The notes under the pieces: model-generated
Database searches by the model: none
What the model saw: the letters and a program-made list of their open reading frames with translations, nothing else
What the model was told of the DNA's origin: nothing
From: Mesonia aquimarina
GTDB lineage: Bacteria; Bacteroidota; Bacteroidia; Flavobacteriales; Flavobacteriaceae
Direction: 5' to 3'
Length of the DNA: 64,000 nucleotides
Assembly: GCF_003667275.1 (NCBI RefSeq)
Contig: NZ_RCNV01000010.1
Location: forward strand, 62,001 to 126,000
Translations under genes and position numbers: made by a program
In this document: positions 8,181 to 16,576 of the stretch, piece by piece
How positions within the stretch are numbered: position 1 is the stretch's first letter
Layout of the letters: each line of letters opens with the position of its first letter

Positions 8181-8426
8181 ATGGATAAAAAACTCACATT
8201 AAGTTTGAATGAGAAAATCATTGAAACTGCTAAACATTATGCTAAGTCTAATAATATCAGTTTATCTAAATTGATAGAGTCTTATTTAGGTACTTTGACT
8301 AAAAAAGAAAAAAAGGAAAGTGAGATTACACCTTTAGTGAAAAGTCTGAGCGGTGTCATCTCAATCGAGAATGATATAGATATTAAGGATGAATATACTG
8401 AATACTTAATGGAGAAATATAAATGA
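8181..8426 (+). CDS. DUF6364-like antitoxin of a VapBC-type module
   Basis: 81 residues from the ATG at 8181; a TTG further up would lie inside the promoter. The start MDKKLTLSLNEKIIETAKHYA, followed by SNNISLSKLIESYL, is a ribbon-helix-helix DNA-binding unit as in the DUF6364 family, in which a beta strand of hydroxyl residues contacts DNA. The C-terminal 30 residues are acidic and would wrap the toxin. The stop codon overlaps the toxin ATG by four bases (ATGA). Autorepression of the promoter at 8155 is expected from the family. Confidence 0.8.
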   Translation: MDKKLTLSLNEKIIETAKHYAKSNNISLSKLIESYLGTLTKKEKKESEITPLVKSLSGVISIENDIDIKDEYTEYLMEKYK

Positions 8427-8836
8427 GAAAAATATTAATTGATACAAATATCGTAATTGATTTACTTTCTAAAAGAAAGGATTTTTATGATGACGCAGCT
8501 AATTTATTTTCCCAAGCAGATAAAAAGCAGTTGAAGCTTACGATTTCATCACTCACTTTTGCTAATACAAATTATATTTTGACAAAATTAAAATCTGCAA
8601 AAGAAGCTAGAGAAATTTTGAGAAAATTTAAAGTACTTGTCGAGTTATTAAGTTTAGATGATAAAATAACTGAGCTTGCTTTGAGTGATGAAACCTTTCC
8701 GGATTTCGAGGATGGGCTTCAATATTATTCCGCTATTGAAAATGATGTTGATATTATCATTACAAGAAATAAAAAGGGTTTTAAAAATTCTAAATTACCC
8801 GTTTTAACAGCAAGAGAATTTTTAGCAAGAAAATAA
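8423..8836 (+). CDS. VapC-like PIN-domain toxin
   Basis: 137 residues. The PIN nuclease pattern is present: D7 in LIDTNI, a conserved Asp at 97 in FEDGLQYYSA, and TRN at 114-116 followed by GF. These residues bind the metal ions that cut RNA (often tRNA) in VapC toxins. It overlaps the DUF6364-like antitoxin by four bases. The module is bracketed by the inverted 9-mers GTTAGCCAC (8102-8110) and GTGGCTAAC (8842-8850). The substrate is not predictable from sequence. Confidence 0.85.
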   Translation: MRKILIDTNIVIDLLSKRKDFYDDAANLFSQADKKQLKLTISSLTFANTNYILTKLKSAKEAREILRKFKVLVELLSLDDKITELALSDETFPDFEDGLQYYSAIENDVDIIITRNKKGFKNSKLPVLTAREFLARK

Positions 8837-8882
8837 TGCCAGTGGCTAACAAAGTACTGTGGAAAAAACAAGTAAAAACTCA

Positions 8883-8996
8883 TTAATTTTTTATTAAAAC
8901 ACTTTTATGAGAATCGTCATAAGTTAGTCTTGATTTCGCTATGGCAAAAGCTTGCTTTAATAGTTTGTTGGATACGGTAATTAAAGTCATTAGCTT
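8883..8996 (-). pseudogene. Remnant of an IS110-family transposase C-terminus
   Basis: Read on the - strand, the last 37 codons before the stop give TLITVSNKLLKQAFAIAKS, then LTYDDSHKS. From memory this looks like the final segment of IS110-type (DEDD) transposases of Bacteroidota. Upstream of residue 28 of the open frame the similarity stops abruptly, so only the tail is left. No element ends can be defined. The rest of 8837-9225 holds nothing else that I recognise. Confidence 0.45.
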
Positions 8997-9225
8997 ATAA
9001 TTAAAAAGAATTTTTTTTGATGCTAAGTCGACTAGTTGTGTGTATGCGAAACGTATATAAAGAGTAATCCCCAATTCAAAAAATACGTTTTCAATTGCTA
9101 TTCATAGATAAATGATTATACCTTTGATAGTATCAAATGATACCACCTTATAGTATTACTCCTACTATATTAAAAGGAACAACCTATATATGTAAATAAA
9201 ATTAGAGGGGCTATATGATGGGAGA

Positions 9226-9519
9226 GTGTCTCATACGGTGCTGTTAGCGACTCGTGATGAAACCCTCTTATCTACTCGACCCGTATTCGTAAAACCTAAG
9301 AAAATGAATGTCAAACTATTCTCTTACGCCAGACTAATAGAACAAATTAAGACCTACATAAGCCGAATTGAATCAATTTCGATCTACATTTCGGAAGAGG
9401 ATGATAAAGCAAAGCGAAGAATTTTACTATATCAGTTCCAAAAAAACAGCATCATTTTACAAATGTTAATTACCGAGAAAAAAAACAGGAAGCTTAACGC
9501 CAAAAATAACCTTAATTAG
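9226..9519 (+). CDS. Hypothetical protein
   Basis: An open frame of up to 97 residues. An ATG at 9304 would give a 71-residue protein (MNVKLFSYARLIEQIK...), mostly helical and rich in Lys, Arg and Ile, which could be a short coiled coil. The part before 9304 looks non-coding in composition. I do not recognise a family. It lies between a transposase remnant and repeat DNA, so it could also be a leftover of a mobile element. Confidence 0.3.
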   Translation: MSHTVLLATRDETLLSTRPVFVKPKKMNVKLFSYARLIEQIKTYISRIESISIYISEEDDKAKRRILLYQFQKNSIILQMLITEKKNRKLNAKNNLN

Positions 9520-9966
9520 TCTATTTTTTAAAAACTTCTTCTACTTAGATTAATTTGAGCATAATCAAAATGCTATAACACCTCTAAAATTAAGTTCTGT
9601 TAATTCAGTTATAAAAGTACATATAGGTGTAAAAATCAAAACCCGATAGTTTGATAAATCAGGGACTATCGGGAATAAGGTATCACAAAGATAAGATTTA
9701 ATTTTTTTATGTTTAAAGTGTTGATTGTTCAGATAAGACGCTTTAGGCTATACGCCGTAAGTCTGCTTCTAAAAATATTTTTCAACTTCAAAACACTTCG
9801 ACAAGCTCAGTGTGACAGCTTCATTTTCAAATTAACACATTAAACTCTTCCAGCTTCTAGCTTCCAACAATCAACATTCATAACTCATAACTATCACATC
9901 ACCCCACTACCGTTTTCCAAAGAATCCCCCTAGCCCCCTCCTCGATAGCTATCGGGAGGGGGAATA
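9520..9966. repeat. Repeat-rich gap before the tandem array
   Basis: There is no gene. It contains an inverted repeat CCGATAGT / ACTATCGG near 9643-9671 (terminator-like but without a T run), a REP-like word CTTCGACAAGCTCAGTGTGACA at about 9797, and the palindrome CGATAGCTATCG near 9943. Confidence 0.7.
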
Positions 9967-10505
9967 CTTGATTACTGTCATATTGAGCGACGGAACGGAG
10001 TCGAAATATCTTTTTGTTATGAAGCTACAGACTCTTCGGCTTTATTACATTTCGCTCAGAGTGACACTTGCTTACTGTCATTCAGAACGAAGTAAAACGG
10101 AGTGAAGAATCTTTTGTAACGGAATAAGCAGATTCCTCGCAAACTCGGAAACCTAACGAAGTAGTTCGGCCTAGCCAATGACACTTGAATACTGTCATAT
10201 TGAGCGACGGAACGGAGTCGAAATATCTCTTTGTTGTGAAGCTACAGACTCTTCGGCTTTATTACATTTCGCTCAGAGTGACACTTGAATACTGTCATTC
10301 AGAACGAAGTAAAACGGAGTGAAGAATCTTTTGTAACGGAATAAGCAGATTCCTCGCAAACTCGGAAACCTAACGAAGTAGTTCGGCCTAGCCAATGACA
10401 CTTGATTACTGTCATATTGAGCGACGGAACGGAGTCGAAATATCTTTTTGTAAAGAAAGAAGAAGATTTCTCGGCTTCACTGCGCTTCGCTCGAAATGAC
10501 ATACA
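9967..10505. repeat. 217-bp tandem direct repeat, about 2.5 copies
   Basis: Unit 1 is 9967-10183, unit 2 is 10184-10400, and a partial unit 3 is 10401-10505; the first two have the same length and are almost identical. Each unit joins two smaller elements. One is a 91-bp inverted-repeat-ended element starting TGTCATATTGAGCG and ending CGCTCAGAGTGACA. The other is an approximately 115-bp element starting TGTCATTCAGAACGAAG and ending TAGCCAATGACA. Both recur elsewhere in the window. Confidence 0.9.
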
Positions 10506-10526
10506 AGAATTTAGTATATTTAAACT

Positions 10527-10832
10527 ATGAAAACTTTAGGTACACATAATTACTATGTCTATATCCTAACAAATAAGAATAAAACTGTTCTTTATATTGG
10601 TGTCACTCAAAATTTAGAAAAGCGTATATATCTACATCGTAATCCTGAAACATCCTCTAACGCGTTTACTAAGCGCTATAATTGTTATTATTTAATCTAT
10701 TATGAACATTTTGATCAAATCGAAAGTGCTATTCTTCGAGAGAAACAATTAAAAGGCTGGTCAAGAACTAAAAAAGAAAAGTTAATTACAGAGTTTAATA
10801 AAGACTGGAAGTTTTTAAATGAGGCTATATAA
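10527..10832 (+). CDS. Single-domain GIY-YIG nuclease
   Basis: 101 residues forming a complete GIY-YIG domain. YYVYILTN is the first strand, followed by LYIGVT (the YIG half), then a conserved Arg in EKRIYLHR. A conserved Glu lies in ESAILREKQLKGW, and the end is K-rich. This is the YhbQ/UPF0213-like group, possibly able to cut branched or single-stranded DNA; the cellular role is unknown. It stands alone on the + strand within repeat DNA: the 217-bp array ends 22 bases upstream and copies of the same elements follow downstream. A divergent relative lies at 42132-42440, also beside repeats. Confidence 0.85.
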   Translation: MKTLGTHNYYVYILTNKNKTVLYIGVTQNLEKRIYLHRNPETSSNAFTKRYNCYYLIYYEHFDQIESAILREKQLKGWSRTKKEKLITEFNKDWKFLNEAI

Positions 10833-10849
10833 ATGTCATTAAGCATCTT

Positions 10850-11141
10850 TCTGTTTTAAAAGAGACAGATTTTTCGGCTTCATTGCATTGCGCTCAAAAT
10901 GACACTCGACTACTGTCATTCAGAGTGAAGCGCAGCGAAACGAAGAATCTTTTGGTTAAAGAATAAGCAGATTCCTCGCAAACTCGGAAACCTAACAAAG
11001 TGGTTCGGCCTAGCCAATGACACTTGAATACTGTCATTCAGAACGAAGTAAAACGGAGTGAAGAATCTTTCTTATAAAGACGGAGTCGAACTATCTTTTT
11101 GTTATGAAGAGAAAGTTACAGATTGTTTGACTCCCTTACTG
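10850..11141. repeat. Copies of the 91/115-bp elements
   Basis: The gap after the GIY-YIG gene contains the right half of the 91-bp element (about 10860-10903), a full 115-bp-type element (about 10914-11022, TGTCATTCAGAGTGAAG to CCAATGACA) and a truncated next copy at 11033-11100. No gene is supported here. Confidence 0.75.
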
Positions 11142-11756
11142 TTACTTAATTACTCTACCCGGATTCCCTACAACTGTAGCGCCATCGGGAATATCTTTTA
11201 TAATCACTGCGCCGGCGCCGATTGTACACCATTTTCCTATACGTATTCCTTGGATAACTTGTGCTCCAATACCAATTTGAGTACCCTCCCCTACACTTAC
11301 ATTACCTGCTAAAGCGGCATTGGGTGATATATGGGCATAATCTCCAATCTTACAATCGTGTTCTATAATCGCCCCGGTATTGATAATTGCATGTTTTCCA
11401 ATCTTAGCATCAGCATTGATAATAGCTCCCGGCATCACAACACTTCCTTGGTTAATTTTACAGGATGGAGAAGTAATCGCATTATGGTGAACTACAGCAC
11501 CGGCAATTGGAGATGTTAGCTTTTCAGCAATTTTTTTTCGTATTTTATTTTTTCCAATCCCAATAAGTATTGGATACTCTCGCAACCTTTCAGGTGTTGC
11601 TATGCTTATTGTTTTAGCCTGTAAGTTTTCTAAACTAATATCATCATCAAATAAATAGGCGAGTTCACAACTGGGATTCGATTGAATACAATCGATTATT
11701 ACTTTGGTGTGACCACTGGCTCCGTATATGCTTATTTTATTTTTTTTAGTCATCAC
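11142..11756 (-). CDS. PglD/NeuD-like sugar O- or N-acetyltransferase
   Basis: 204 residues; the start may be this ATG or the next codon. An N-terminal Rossmann-like half begins ISIYGASGHTKVI. From about residue 85 it is a left-handed beta-helix of hexapeptide repeats (VVMPGAI, IINADAKIG, IINTGAIIEHDCKIG), ending GNPGRVIK. In PglD the histidine of the EHDC segment is the catalytic base and acetyl-CoA is the donor. It is the last gene of the polysaccharide operon. Together with the PglC-like transferase upstream it suggests that a bacillosamine-type or other amino sugar is acetylated, although NeuD-type O-acetylation of the nonulosonic acid is an alternative. Confidence 0.85.
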   Translation of the reverse strand: MMTKKNKISIYGASGHTKVIIDCIQSNPSCELAYLFDDDISLENLQAKTISIATPERLREYPILIGIGKNKIRKKIAEKLTSPIAGAVVHHNAITSPSCKINQGSVVMPGAIINADAKIGKHAIINTGAIIEHDCKIGDYAHISPNAALAGNVSVGEGTQIGIGAQVIQGIRIGKWCTIGAGAVIIKDIPDGATVVGNPGRVIK

Positions 11757-12142
11757 AACCTTATTTAAAATATTACTACTTATTCAACTAATCTAACTAT
11801 GGTTTAGGTGTTCTCTAAGTGAAGATTCATTCATAAAATAATATATTTCTTCAGGTCAGTTAGCTACAAAAGAAACTACATTAAAAATCATTACTTTTTG
11901 CTATTGCCGCAAAAACTAAGAAAAAAGTCTAGGCTTACGAAAAAAATATAAAAAAATACTACGGAACCCACCGCCACGAATGAAAATAACTCAACCTCCC
12001 TATCGATCGGTCTCAAACAGATTTTCATCCCATAACCGTGCTGCTTCCTTGATTTTCAATTCTTTTTTCGATAGGCCAAATGGCTACAATACATCCGTAA
12101 ACCCTAGTATTTTTCACAAAAAGATTTATTTAATTTACTTTA
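11757..12142. other. Gene-free gap inside the polysaccharide locus
   Basis: 386 bases without a gene. It lacks the REP-like words of other gaps. It contains AGTCTAGGCTTACGAAA (about 11927), which resembles a piece of the 438-bp repeat (AGTCTAGGCTTAAGAAA near 1185). No promoter or terminator is evident. Confidence 0.5.
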
Positions 12143-12748
12143 TCAATTATCCCCATTAAACGCAGTAGTTGTGGCTTGTCCTGCTGTATTAATTCCTTCG
12201 GATATAAATACCTTTTTTATCGTCTTGAATAGTATTTTTACATCCAATAGAAAACTAAGGTGCTCTACGTACCATACGTCATATTCGAATTTCTTTGTCC
12301 ACGAAATTGCATTTCGTCCGTTGACTTGCGCCCAACCTGTAATCCCCGGGCGTACTTGGTGGCGTTTTTTTTGTTCTTTATTATATAAAGGCAGATACTG
12401 CGGTAATAAAGGGCGTGGGCCGATTAAGCTCATATCCCCTTTTAGGACGTTGATTAATTGCGGAATTTCATCTAGCGATGTCTTTCTAACAAATTTACCG
12501 ATATTCGTTAAACGTTCAGCATCGGGCAATAAATTCCCTTTAGCATCCTTTTTATCATTCATCGTCTTAAACTTGATGATGCTAAAAATACGTTCATTTT
12601 TCCCCGGACGGCGTTGAAAGAAAAAAGGCTTCCCGTTATTGGCAATCAACAATCCCACCCAAACGAAAATAAAAATTGGGCTTAAAATGAGTAAGCCTAA
12701 TAGTGCTGCAATGAAATCGATAAGGGGTTTGAGGAAGTTTTTGTACAT
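12143..12748 (-). CDS. PglC-like initiating phosphoglycosyltransferase
   Basis: 201 residues, the size of the small monotopic class (PglC, WecP-like) that moves a sugar-1-phosphate from a UDP-sugar to undecaprenyl phosphate at the inner face of the membrane. It has one re-entrant hydrophobic helix (about 8-36), then [11 protein letters not shown], the catalytic Asp-Glu pair D93-E94 in [18 protein letters not shown], and [14 protein letters not shown]. It would start the repeat unit of the glycan. The substrate may be a diamino-trideoxy sugar because a PglD-like gene follows. The gene upstream in the operon is a four-helix-bundle protein rather than the glycosyltransferase expected next. Confidence 0.9.
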   Translation of the reverse strand: MYKNFLKPLIDFIAALLGLLILSPIFIFVWVGLLIANNGKPFFFQRRPGKNERIFSIIKFKTMNDKKDAKGNLLPDAERLTNIGKFVRKTSLDEIPQLINVLKGDMSLIGPRPLLPQYLPLYNKEQKKRHQVRPGITGWAQVNGRNAISWTKKFEYDVWYVEHLSFLLDVKILFKTIKKVFISEGINTAGQATTTAFNGDN

Positions 12749-12762
12749 TTTTAAGTGTTAGA

Positions 12763-13213
12763 TACTAGGAACTAGGGACTAGAAATTAGGACTAGGATTT
12801 TGATTTTCTATAAGAAATAAGACCGCTCAGCATTTTTCCGATTTCATCAACTTGTTTATTGCAGTTTTCATAATCATTATTACTTATATAATTTAAGTTA
12901 TGGGCAATTAACAACTGTGTTTCTAATTCTGAATTACTTCCTAAAGCAATATACAAAAACTGAATAAATTCTTTATTTGTTTGTCGAGCAGCTCCTTCAG
13001 ATATATTTGATGACACAGAAACTGCAGCTCTTCGTATTTGATTTGTTAAACCATATATTTCTTCCTTAGGGAAAGATTGTGTGGATGAATAAATTTGAGT
13101 AACTAAGCTTATTGACTTCTTCCAAACCTTTAAATCTTTATGTGTTCTAATCATTCGATTTTATTCACTTCTATTTACTAACTCCTAATTTCTAATCCCT
13201 AGTTCCTAATCAC
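12763..13213. repeat. Inverted repeats bracketing a four-helix-bundle gene
   Basis: The left arm is 12763-12794 (CTAGGAACTAGGGACTAG...) and the right arm 13182-13213 (...TAATCCCTAGTTCCTAATC). The two can pair over about 31 bases with about four mismatches. The left arm overlaps the stop codon of the enclosed gene; the right arm begins 28 bases upstream of its start. In the - strand transcript this would form a stem enclosing the whole reading frame. Confidence 0.7.
12792..13154 (-). CDS. Four-helix-bundle protein, 23S rRNA IVS family (copy 1)
   Basis: 120 residues. It shows the pattern of the S23/IVS family: HKDLKVWKKSISL in helix 1, FPKEEIYGLTNQIRRAA between helices 1 and 2, then VSSNISEGAAR, FLYIALGSNSELETQL, and a final helix. 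The family was named from reading frames within intervening sequences of 23S rRNA; free-standing copies and the DGR protein Avd share the fold and form pentamers that bind nucleic acid. Here it sits between GT4 and PglC genes in operon orientation, within inverted repeats. Three more copies are in this window. Confidence 0.85.
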   Translation of the reverse strand: MIRTHKDLKVWKKSISLVTQIYSSTQSFPKEEIYGLTNQIRRAAVSVSSNISEGAARQTNKEFIQFLYIALGSNSELETQLLIAHNLNYISNNDYENCNKQVDEIGKMLSGLISYRKSKS

Positions 13214-13233
13214 CATTACCAAGTTCCTAGTCA

Positions 13234-14481
13234 CTATCTTCTTCCCACTACTTTTTCTAATTCTGTGAGGTACTTATTCGCCAAGAAAGAGCGATCAAAA
13301 TGTTTTTTGGCATAGGTATATCCATTTTGGCCCATTAGATGTAATTGTTCGTGGGGTGTATTGTATAATTTTCTGACCTTTTCAGCGATGTCTGTGGGAT
13401 TTTCCGGTTCGACATAGACTCCGCAATCGGCTTCTTCCACCAGTGTTCTTGACACGCCATCTATAGCCAATAAAATTGGTTTTTTACAGGACATATAATC
13501 AAACGTCTTATTTGAGTAAATGGTTTTAAACGTATCTACTTTTTTTAATACGGATGTACCCATATCTGACGCTAAAATATATTTAAACACTTCAGCTTTT
13601 GCTACCGGATCTCGAAAAATCACATTAGAAAGTTTCCTTTGTTCAACTTCTTGTTGCAACATTTCTTTTTGCATTCCACTTCCGATGAATTGAAATACTA
13701 CGGGAATATCTTTCAATAATTCTGCAGCTTCAATCAATTGAATTAAATGGTTGGCTACCCCGTGAGCTCCTACATAGGTAATCACAAATTTGTTTTCTAA
13801 ACCTAATTCTTTTTTAAAATTTTGAGGGTCAAAATTTTCTTGTACCTTTTCGGCTAAGCTAAAATCGGCTGCATTCGGTATAAAACATATCTTTTCTTTC
13901 GGTACGCCTTTTTGAATCAGTTTTTCCCGAAAAGCCGGGGTTAATACATTTATGCGCTTTGCTCTTTTATACATAAAGTTTTCAAATGCATAGGCCATTT
14001 TAATGATCCATTTATTTGTTAACACACCGGTATCAATAGCCGATTCAGGCCAAAGGTCGCGCACTTCAAAAACAAAGGGAATACGTTTTAATCGAGAAAG
14101 CACGTAGGCTGATGCTCCCACAAATAAAGGAGGGGAAGTCACTAAGATAATATCAAATTTCTTTTCCGTATTAAAGAGACCTGCCCATATAGCAGAAAAC
14201 ATAAAGGAGAAATACCCCCAAAGCCTGCCTAGAAAATTCACATTGTAACTTTCGGACACATGGCAACGAATCACATCTAATTTCTCATAAAAGTTTAGAT
14301 CTTTATAAAAGTATTTTCCTTGATAACGTTTAGGTTTTTTCCCTGTTGTATAATTTACCATCCCGGCTAGAACTGTAATTTCATGACCTTGTTCTTGCCA
14401 TAAGCGGGTCATTTCATTAAACCGTGAACCTCCACCTTCGTCCTTTTCTAAAAAATATTGATGTATAAGTAGTATGCGCAT
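13234..14481 (-). CDS. GT4-family glycosyltransferase (WbuB-like)
   Basis: 415 residues with a GT-B layout. The N-terminal half starts MRILLIHQYF and has the Gly-rich GGGSRFNEM loop and EVRDLWPES. The C-terminal half has VITYVGAHG (start of the donor domain), then SDMGTSVLKK and SNKTFDYMSCKKPILL, where the usual EXnE donor-binding glutamates are partly replaced. This is the WbuB/WcaI-type branch common in O-antigen and capsule loci; many members use UDP-GlcNAc/FucNAc-type donors. It probably adds a sugar to the lipid-linked unit begun by the PglC-like enzyme downstream. It is one of only two obvious glycosyltransferase candidates in the locus. Confidence 0.85.
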   Translation of the reverse strand: MRILLIHQYFLEKDEGGGSRFNEMTRLWQEQGHEITVLAGMVNYTTGKKPKRYQGKYFYKDLNFYEKLDVIRCHVSESYNVNFLGRLWGYFSFMFSAIWAGLFNTEKKFDIILVTSPPLFVGASAYVLSRLKRIPFVFEVRDLWPESAIDTGVLTNKWIIKMAYAFENFMYKRAKRINVLTPAFREKLIQKGVPKEKICFIPNAADFSLAEKVQENFDPQNFKKELGLENKFVITYVGAHGVANHLIQLIEAAELLKDIPVVFQFIGSGMQKEMLQQEVEQRKLSNVIFRDPVAKAEVFKYILASDMGTSVLKKVDTFKTIYSNKTFDYMSCKKPILLAIDGVSRTLVEEADCGVYVEPENPTDIAEKVRKLYNTPHEQLHLMGQNGYTYAKKHFDRSFLANKYLTELEKVVGRR

Positions 14482-14698
14482 TTATTTTGCTATTCTTTAT
14501 AAAATTAACTTCTCTGTAATCCGAGGGTTAAACTTGTATTTAATGTGCTTTCTTTTTAAGAATGTCATTCCGAGGTAGGAGAAATCTTTTATTTCCGAAA
14601 CGAAGAGATTCTTCATTACACTTCTTTACATTCAGAATGACATGTTTCCAAAATAAGATTCTTCACTGCGCTTTGACTTCGTTCAGAATGACAGGTAA
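14482..14698. repeat. Short repeat gap
   Basis: The right part (about 14563-14695) holds two degenerate copies of the TGTCATTC...GAATGACA type elements. No gene is present. Confidence 0.6.
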
Positions 14699-16573
14699 TT
14701 AATCTTTTATTTTGATTCTTGTTATAAAGCCCTTTGTGCTTTTAGCACTCCAATACATTGCCTGTTCTTTTACTCCATAATACCCCGAATACCAACCTTC
14801 ATTTTCTATTAAAGCTATTTTTTTTCCCTCTAAGTCCGTTACCTCAATATGCAGGTTATCTAATTGGGAAGGATTAGGATGCCAAAAAATTTCCTTTTGC
14901 AAATTCCCCTCTCCTTCAAAAGTGTCAATTATCTCCCAAGATAAACTTGAATGATCCTTTATTACTTCGCGGTGATGCCAAAGCTCTTTTTTGATTTGTT
15001 TAAAACCTTCAAAAGATCCCCGTAGCACGGTATATTTATCAGTTTGTTTAGTTTTTAATAAAGCATTTTTAATCCAATGATACCAAATAAAACGCCCTCC
15101 TTTTTCCATTTGATTTTCACCACTCAACTTTACAGTATTATGTCCTTTTGTTCCCATAAAATAATCCAGTTCGTCAAGGCCTGTATTATATTTATACGAA
15201 CCGGCATCTCTTAGGTAATTGATTCCCTCATGCCAAATATCCAAATGATTATTATCTGCTTGAGCAGGTCGGTCTTTGTATTGCCCACAGCGTAAAAATG
15301 TTCTTGTAGTATTTTCTTGTAAAACTGCATAACCTCCATCCTTAAATAATCTTACTTCTCGTCTAGGTTGTTGGTTTTGATGTATTTCAATTTCTTGTTT
15401 CGAAAAACCATACCAAAACTGACTCTCACTTAAATTAGAAATCGGACTTCTTAGTACTTGTTTTAAATCATCGAGTTGCGAGCGGTATACTTGATAATCA
15501 TCATCATTCAATTTAATAAACAGCGCTCCGTCGTTACTCCCATAATTTGGCATTTTTCCACTTATCGGATCCATACAGCTTTCTAAATAATATAAAGAAG
15601 ACTTTGCCCGTTTATACACCACTTCAGAAAAGCCATCTTTATTCAATTCGCTTAAACGAATACCCCAGGTTAACAACTGTATCACAACCCGATGGTAATT
15701 CATACTGAATTGCAGAAACGTGCCGTCCGGATATATTTGATAAGCAACCTCTTCTTCAAACCATTTTTTTCCTTTCTTACTCCAGTTTTCTCCCTCCGGA
15801 AAAAAAGGGAATAATTTCCCGGAAAGGTATAACATTAATGTTTCCGTAATGGCATGATTATTTCGAACCGCAATACGAGAAAAATTAATATTGTGATAGA
15901 CGTGATGCACTTGCCAGTATATGCTGTGCATTATTTTCTGAAAAAGCCTTTCCGTTAAGTATTCATCATCTTTATAATAATAGAGCGCATAGGTCCAATT
16001 TAAGACTCGTAAACTGATCTCCTGACTACATTTGTATTGAGGGCCCTGATTAATAGGGTTTTGATCAATAAAATCTTCCAGTTGATCAAAGACAAATTTT
16101 GCTTGATTTTCTTTACTATGATAATCATAACGAATAACATCATACAACCAAGAAAAGCGTGCTTTTTCCCATACAAATTTGATATCACCTGCTTCCTTGG
16201 AGTAATCTTGCACTTGTGTCCAATGGACATCTTTAGCATAATGATAGCCTGAATCCGGATTGGTATGCCAAGGATTTGTTGAATCCAATCTTTTCCAAGA
16301 TCTACTAAAAAAACAAACTTCTCCTTGTTTAATTTTAGCAACACGTCGTTCAAGTTCTTTTGTTAAATTGACCGGAGCTTGTATTTCTTCTTTCCCTCGA
16401 AAGAAAAAAGGAGGCGTATTTTTTCGCCAGCCCTGGAGATCAATATATTTCGTAAACGAAGGATCTACCGGGAACTTTTTTTTATGCACACCGAACTTTT
16501 GTGCTAAGGCATATTGTACACGGAAGCTTACATAACGTAGCCCCATGTTATTTAATAAATCAAAATATTTCAT
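14699..16573 (-). CDS. Heparinase II/III-family protein of the polysaccharide locus
   Basis: 624 residues. The N-terminal two thirds are alpha-helical (alpha/alpha toroid) and include NNHAITETLMLYLSG and the tyrosine-rich QFSMNYHRVV. The C-terminal third is the beta-sandwich of the heparinase II/III family (FLRCGQYKDRPAQADNNHLD, then MGTKGHNTVKLSG). The Asn-His, Tyr-His and His residues match the catalytic set expected of lyases. There is no signal peptide, so it may act in the cytoplasm. Members are regularly found inside Wzx/Wzy loci of Bacteroidota and Proteobacteria, where they may trim or epimerise uronic-acid-containing chains. That fits the predicted ManNAcA and GalNAcA residues. It begins three bases after the preceding gene. 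Confidence 0.8.
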   Translation of the reverse strand: MKYFDLLNNMGLRYVSFRVQYALAQKFGVHKKKFPVDPSFTKYIDLQGWRKNTPPFFFRGKEEIQAPVNLTKELERRVAKIKQGEVCFFSRSWKRLDSTNPWHTNPDSGYHYAKDVHWTQVQDYSKEAGDIKFVWEKARFSWLYDVIRYDYHSKENQAKFVFDQLEDFIDQNPINQGPQYKCSQEISLRVLNWTYALYYYKDDEYLTERLFQKIMHSIYWQVHHVYHNINFSRIAVRNNHAITETLMLYLSGKLFPFFPEGENWSKKGKKWFEEEVAYQIYPDGTFLQFSMNYHRVVIQLLTWGIRLSELNKDGFSEVVYKRAKSSLYYLESCMDPISGKMPNYGSNDGALFIKLNDDDYQVYRSQLDDLKQVLRSPISNLSESQFWYGFSKQEIEIHQNQQPRREVRLFKDGGYAVLQENTTRTFLRCGQYKDRPAQADNNHLDIWHEGINYLRDAGSYKYNTGLDELDYFMGTKGHNTVKLSGENQMEKGGRFIWYHWIKNALLKTKQTDKYTVLRGSFEGFKQIKKELWHHREVIKDHSSLSWEIIDTFEGEGNLQKEIFWHPNPSQLDNLHIEVTDLEGKKIALIENEGWYSGYYGVKEQAMYWSAKSTKGFITRIKIKD

Positions 16574-16576
16574 ATT

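Noticed and set aside
10299-10502. - strand open frame MSFRAKRSEAEKSSSFF in the tandem array
   Set aside because: It spans a repeat junction and is a well-known type of false reading frame in such elements.
11058-11519. + strand frames overlapping the PglD-like gene
   Set aside because: The opposite strand holds a complete hexapeptide-repeat acetyltransferase; these are antisense shadows.
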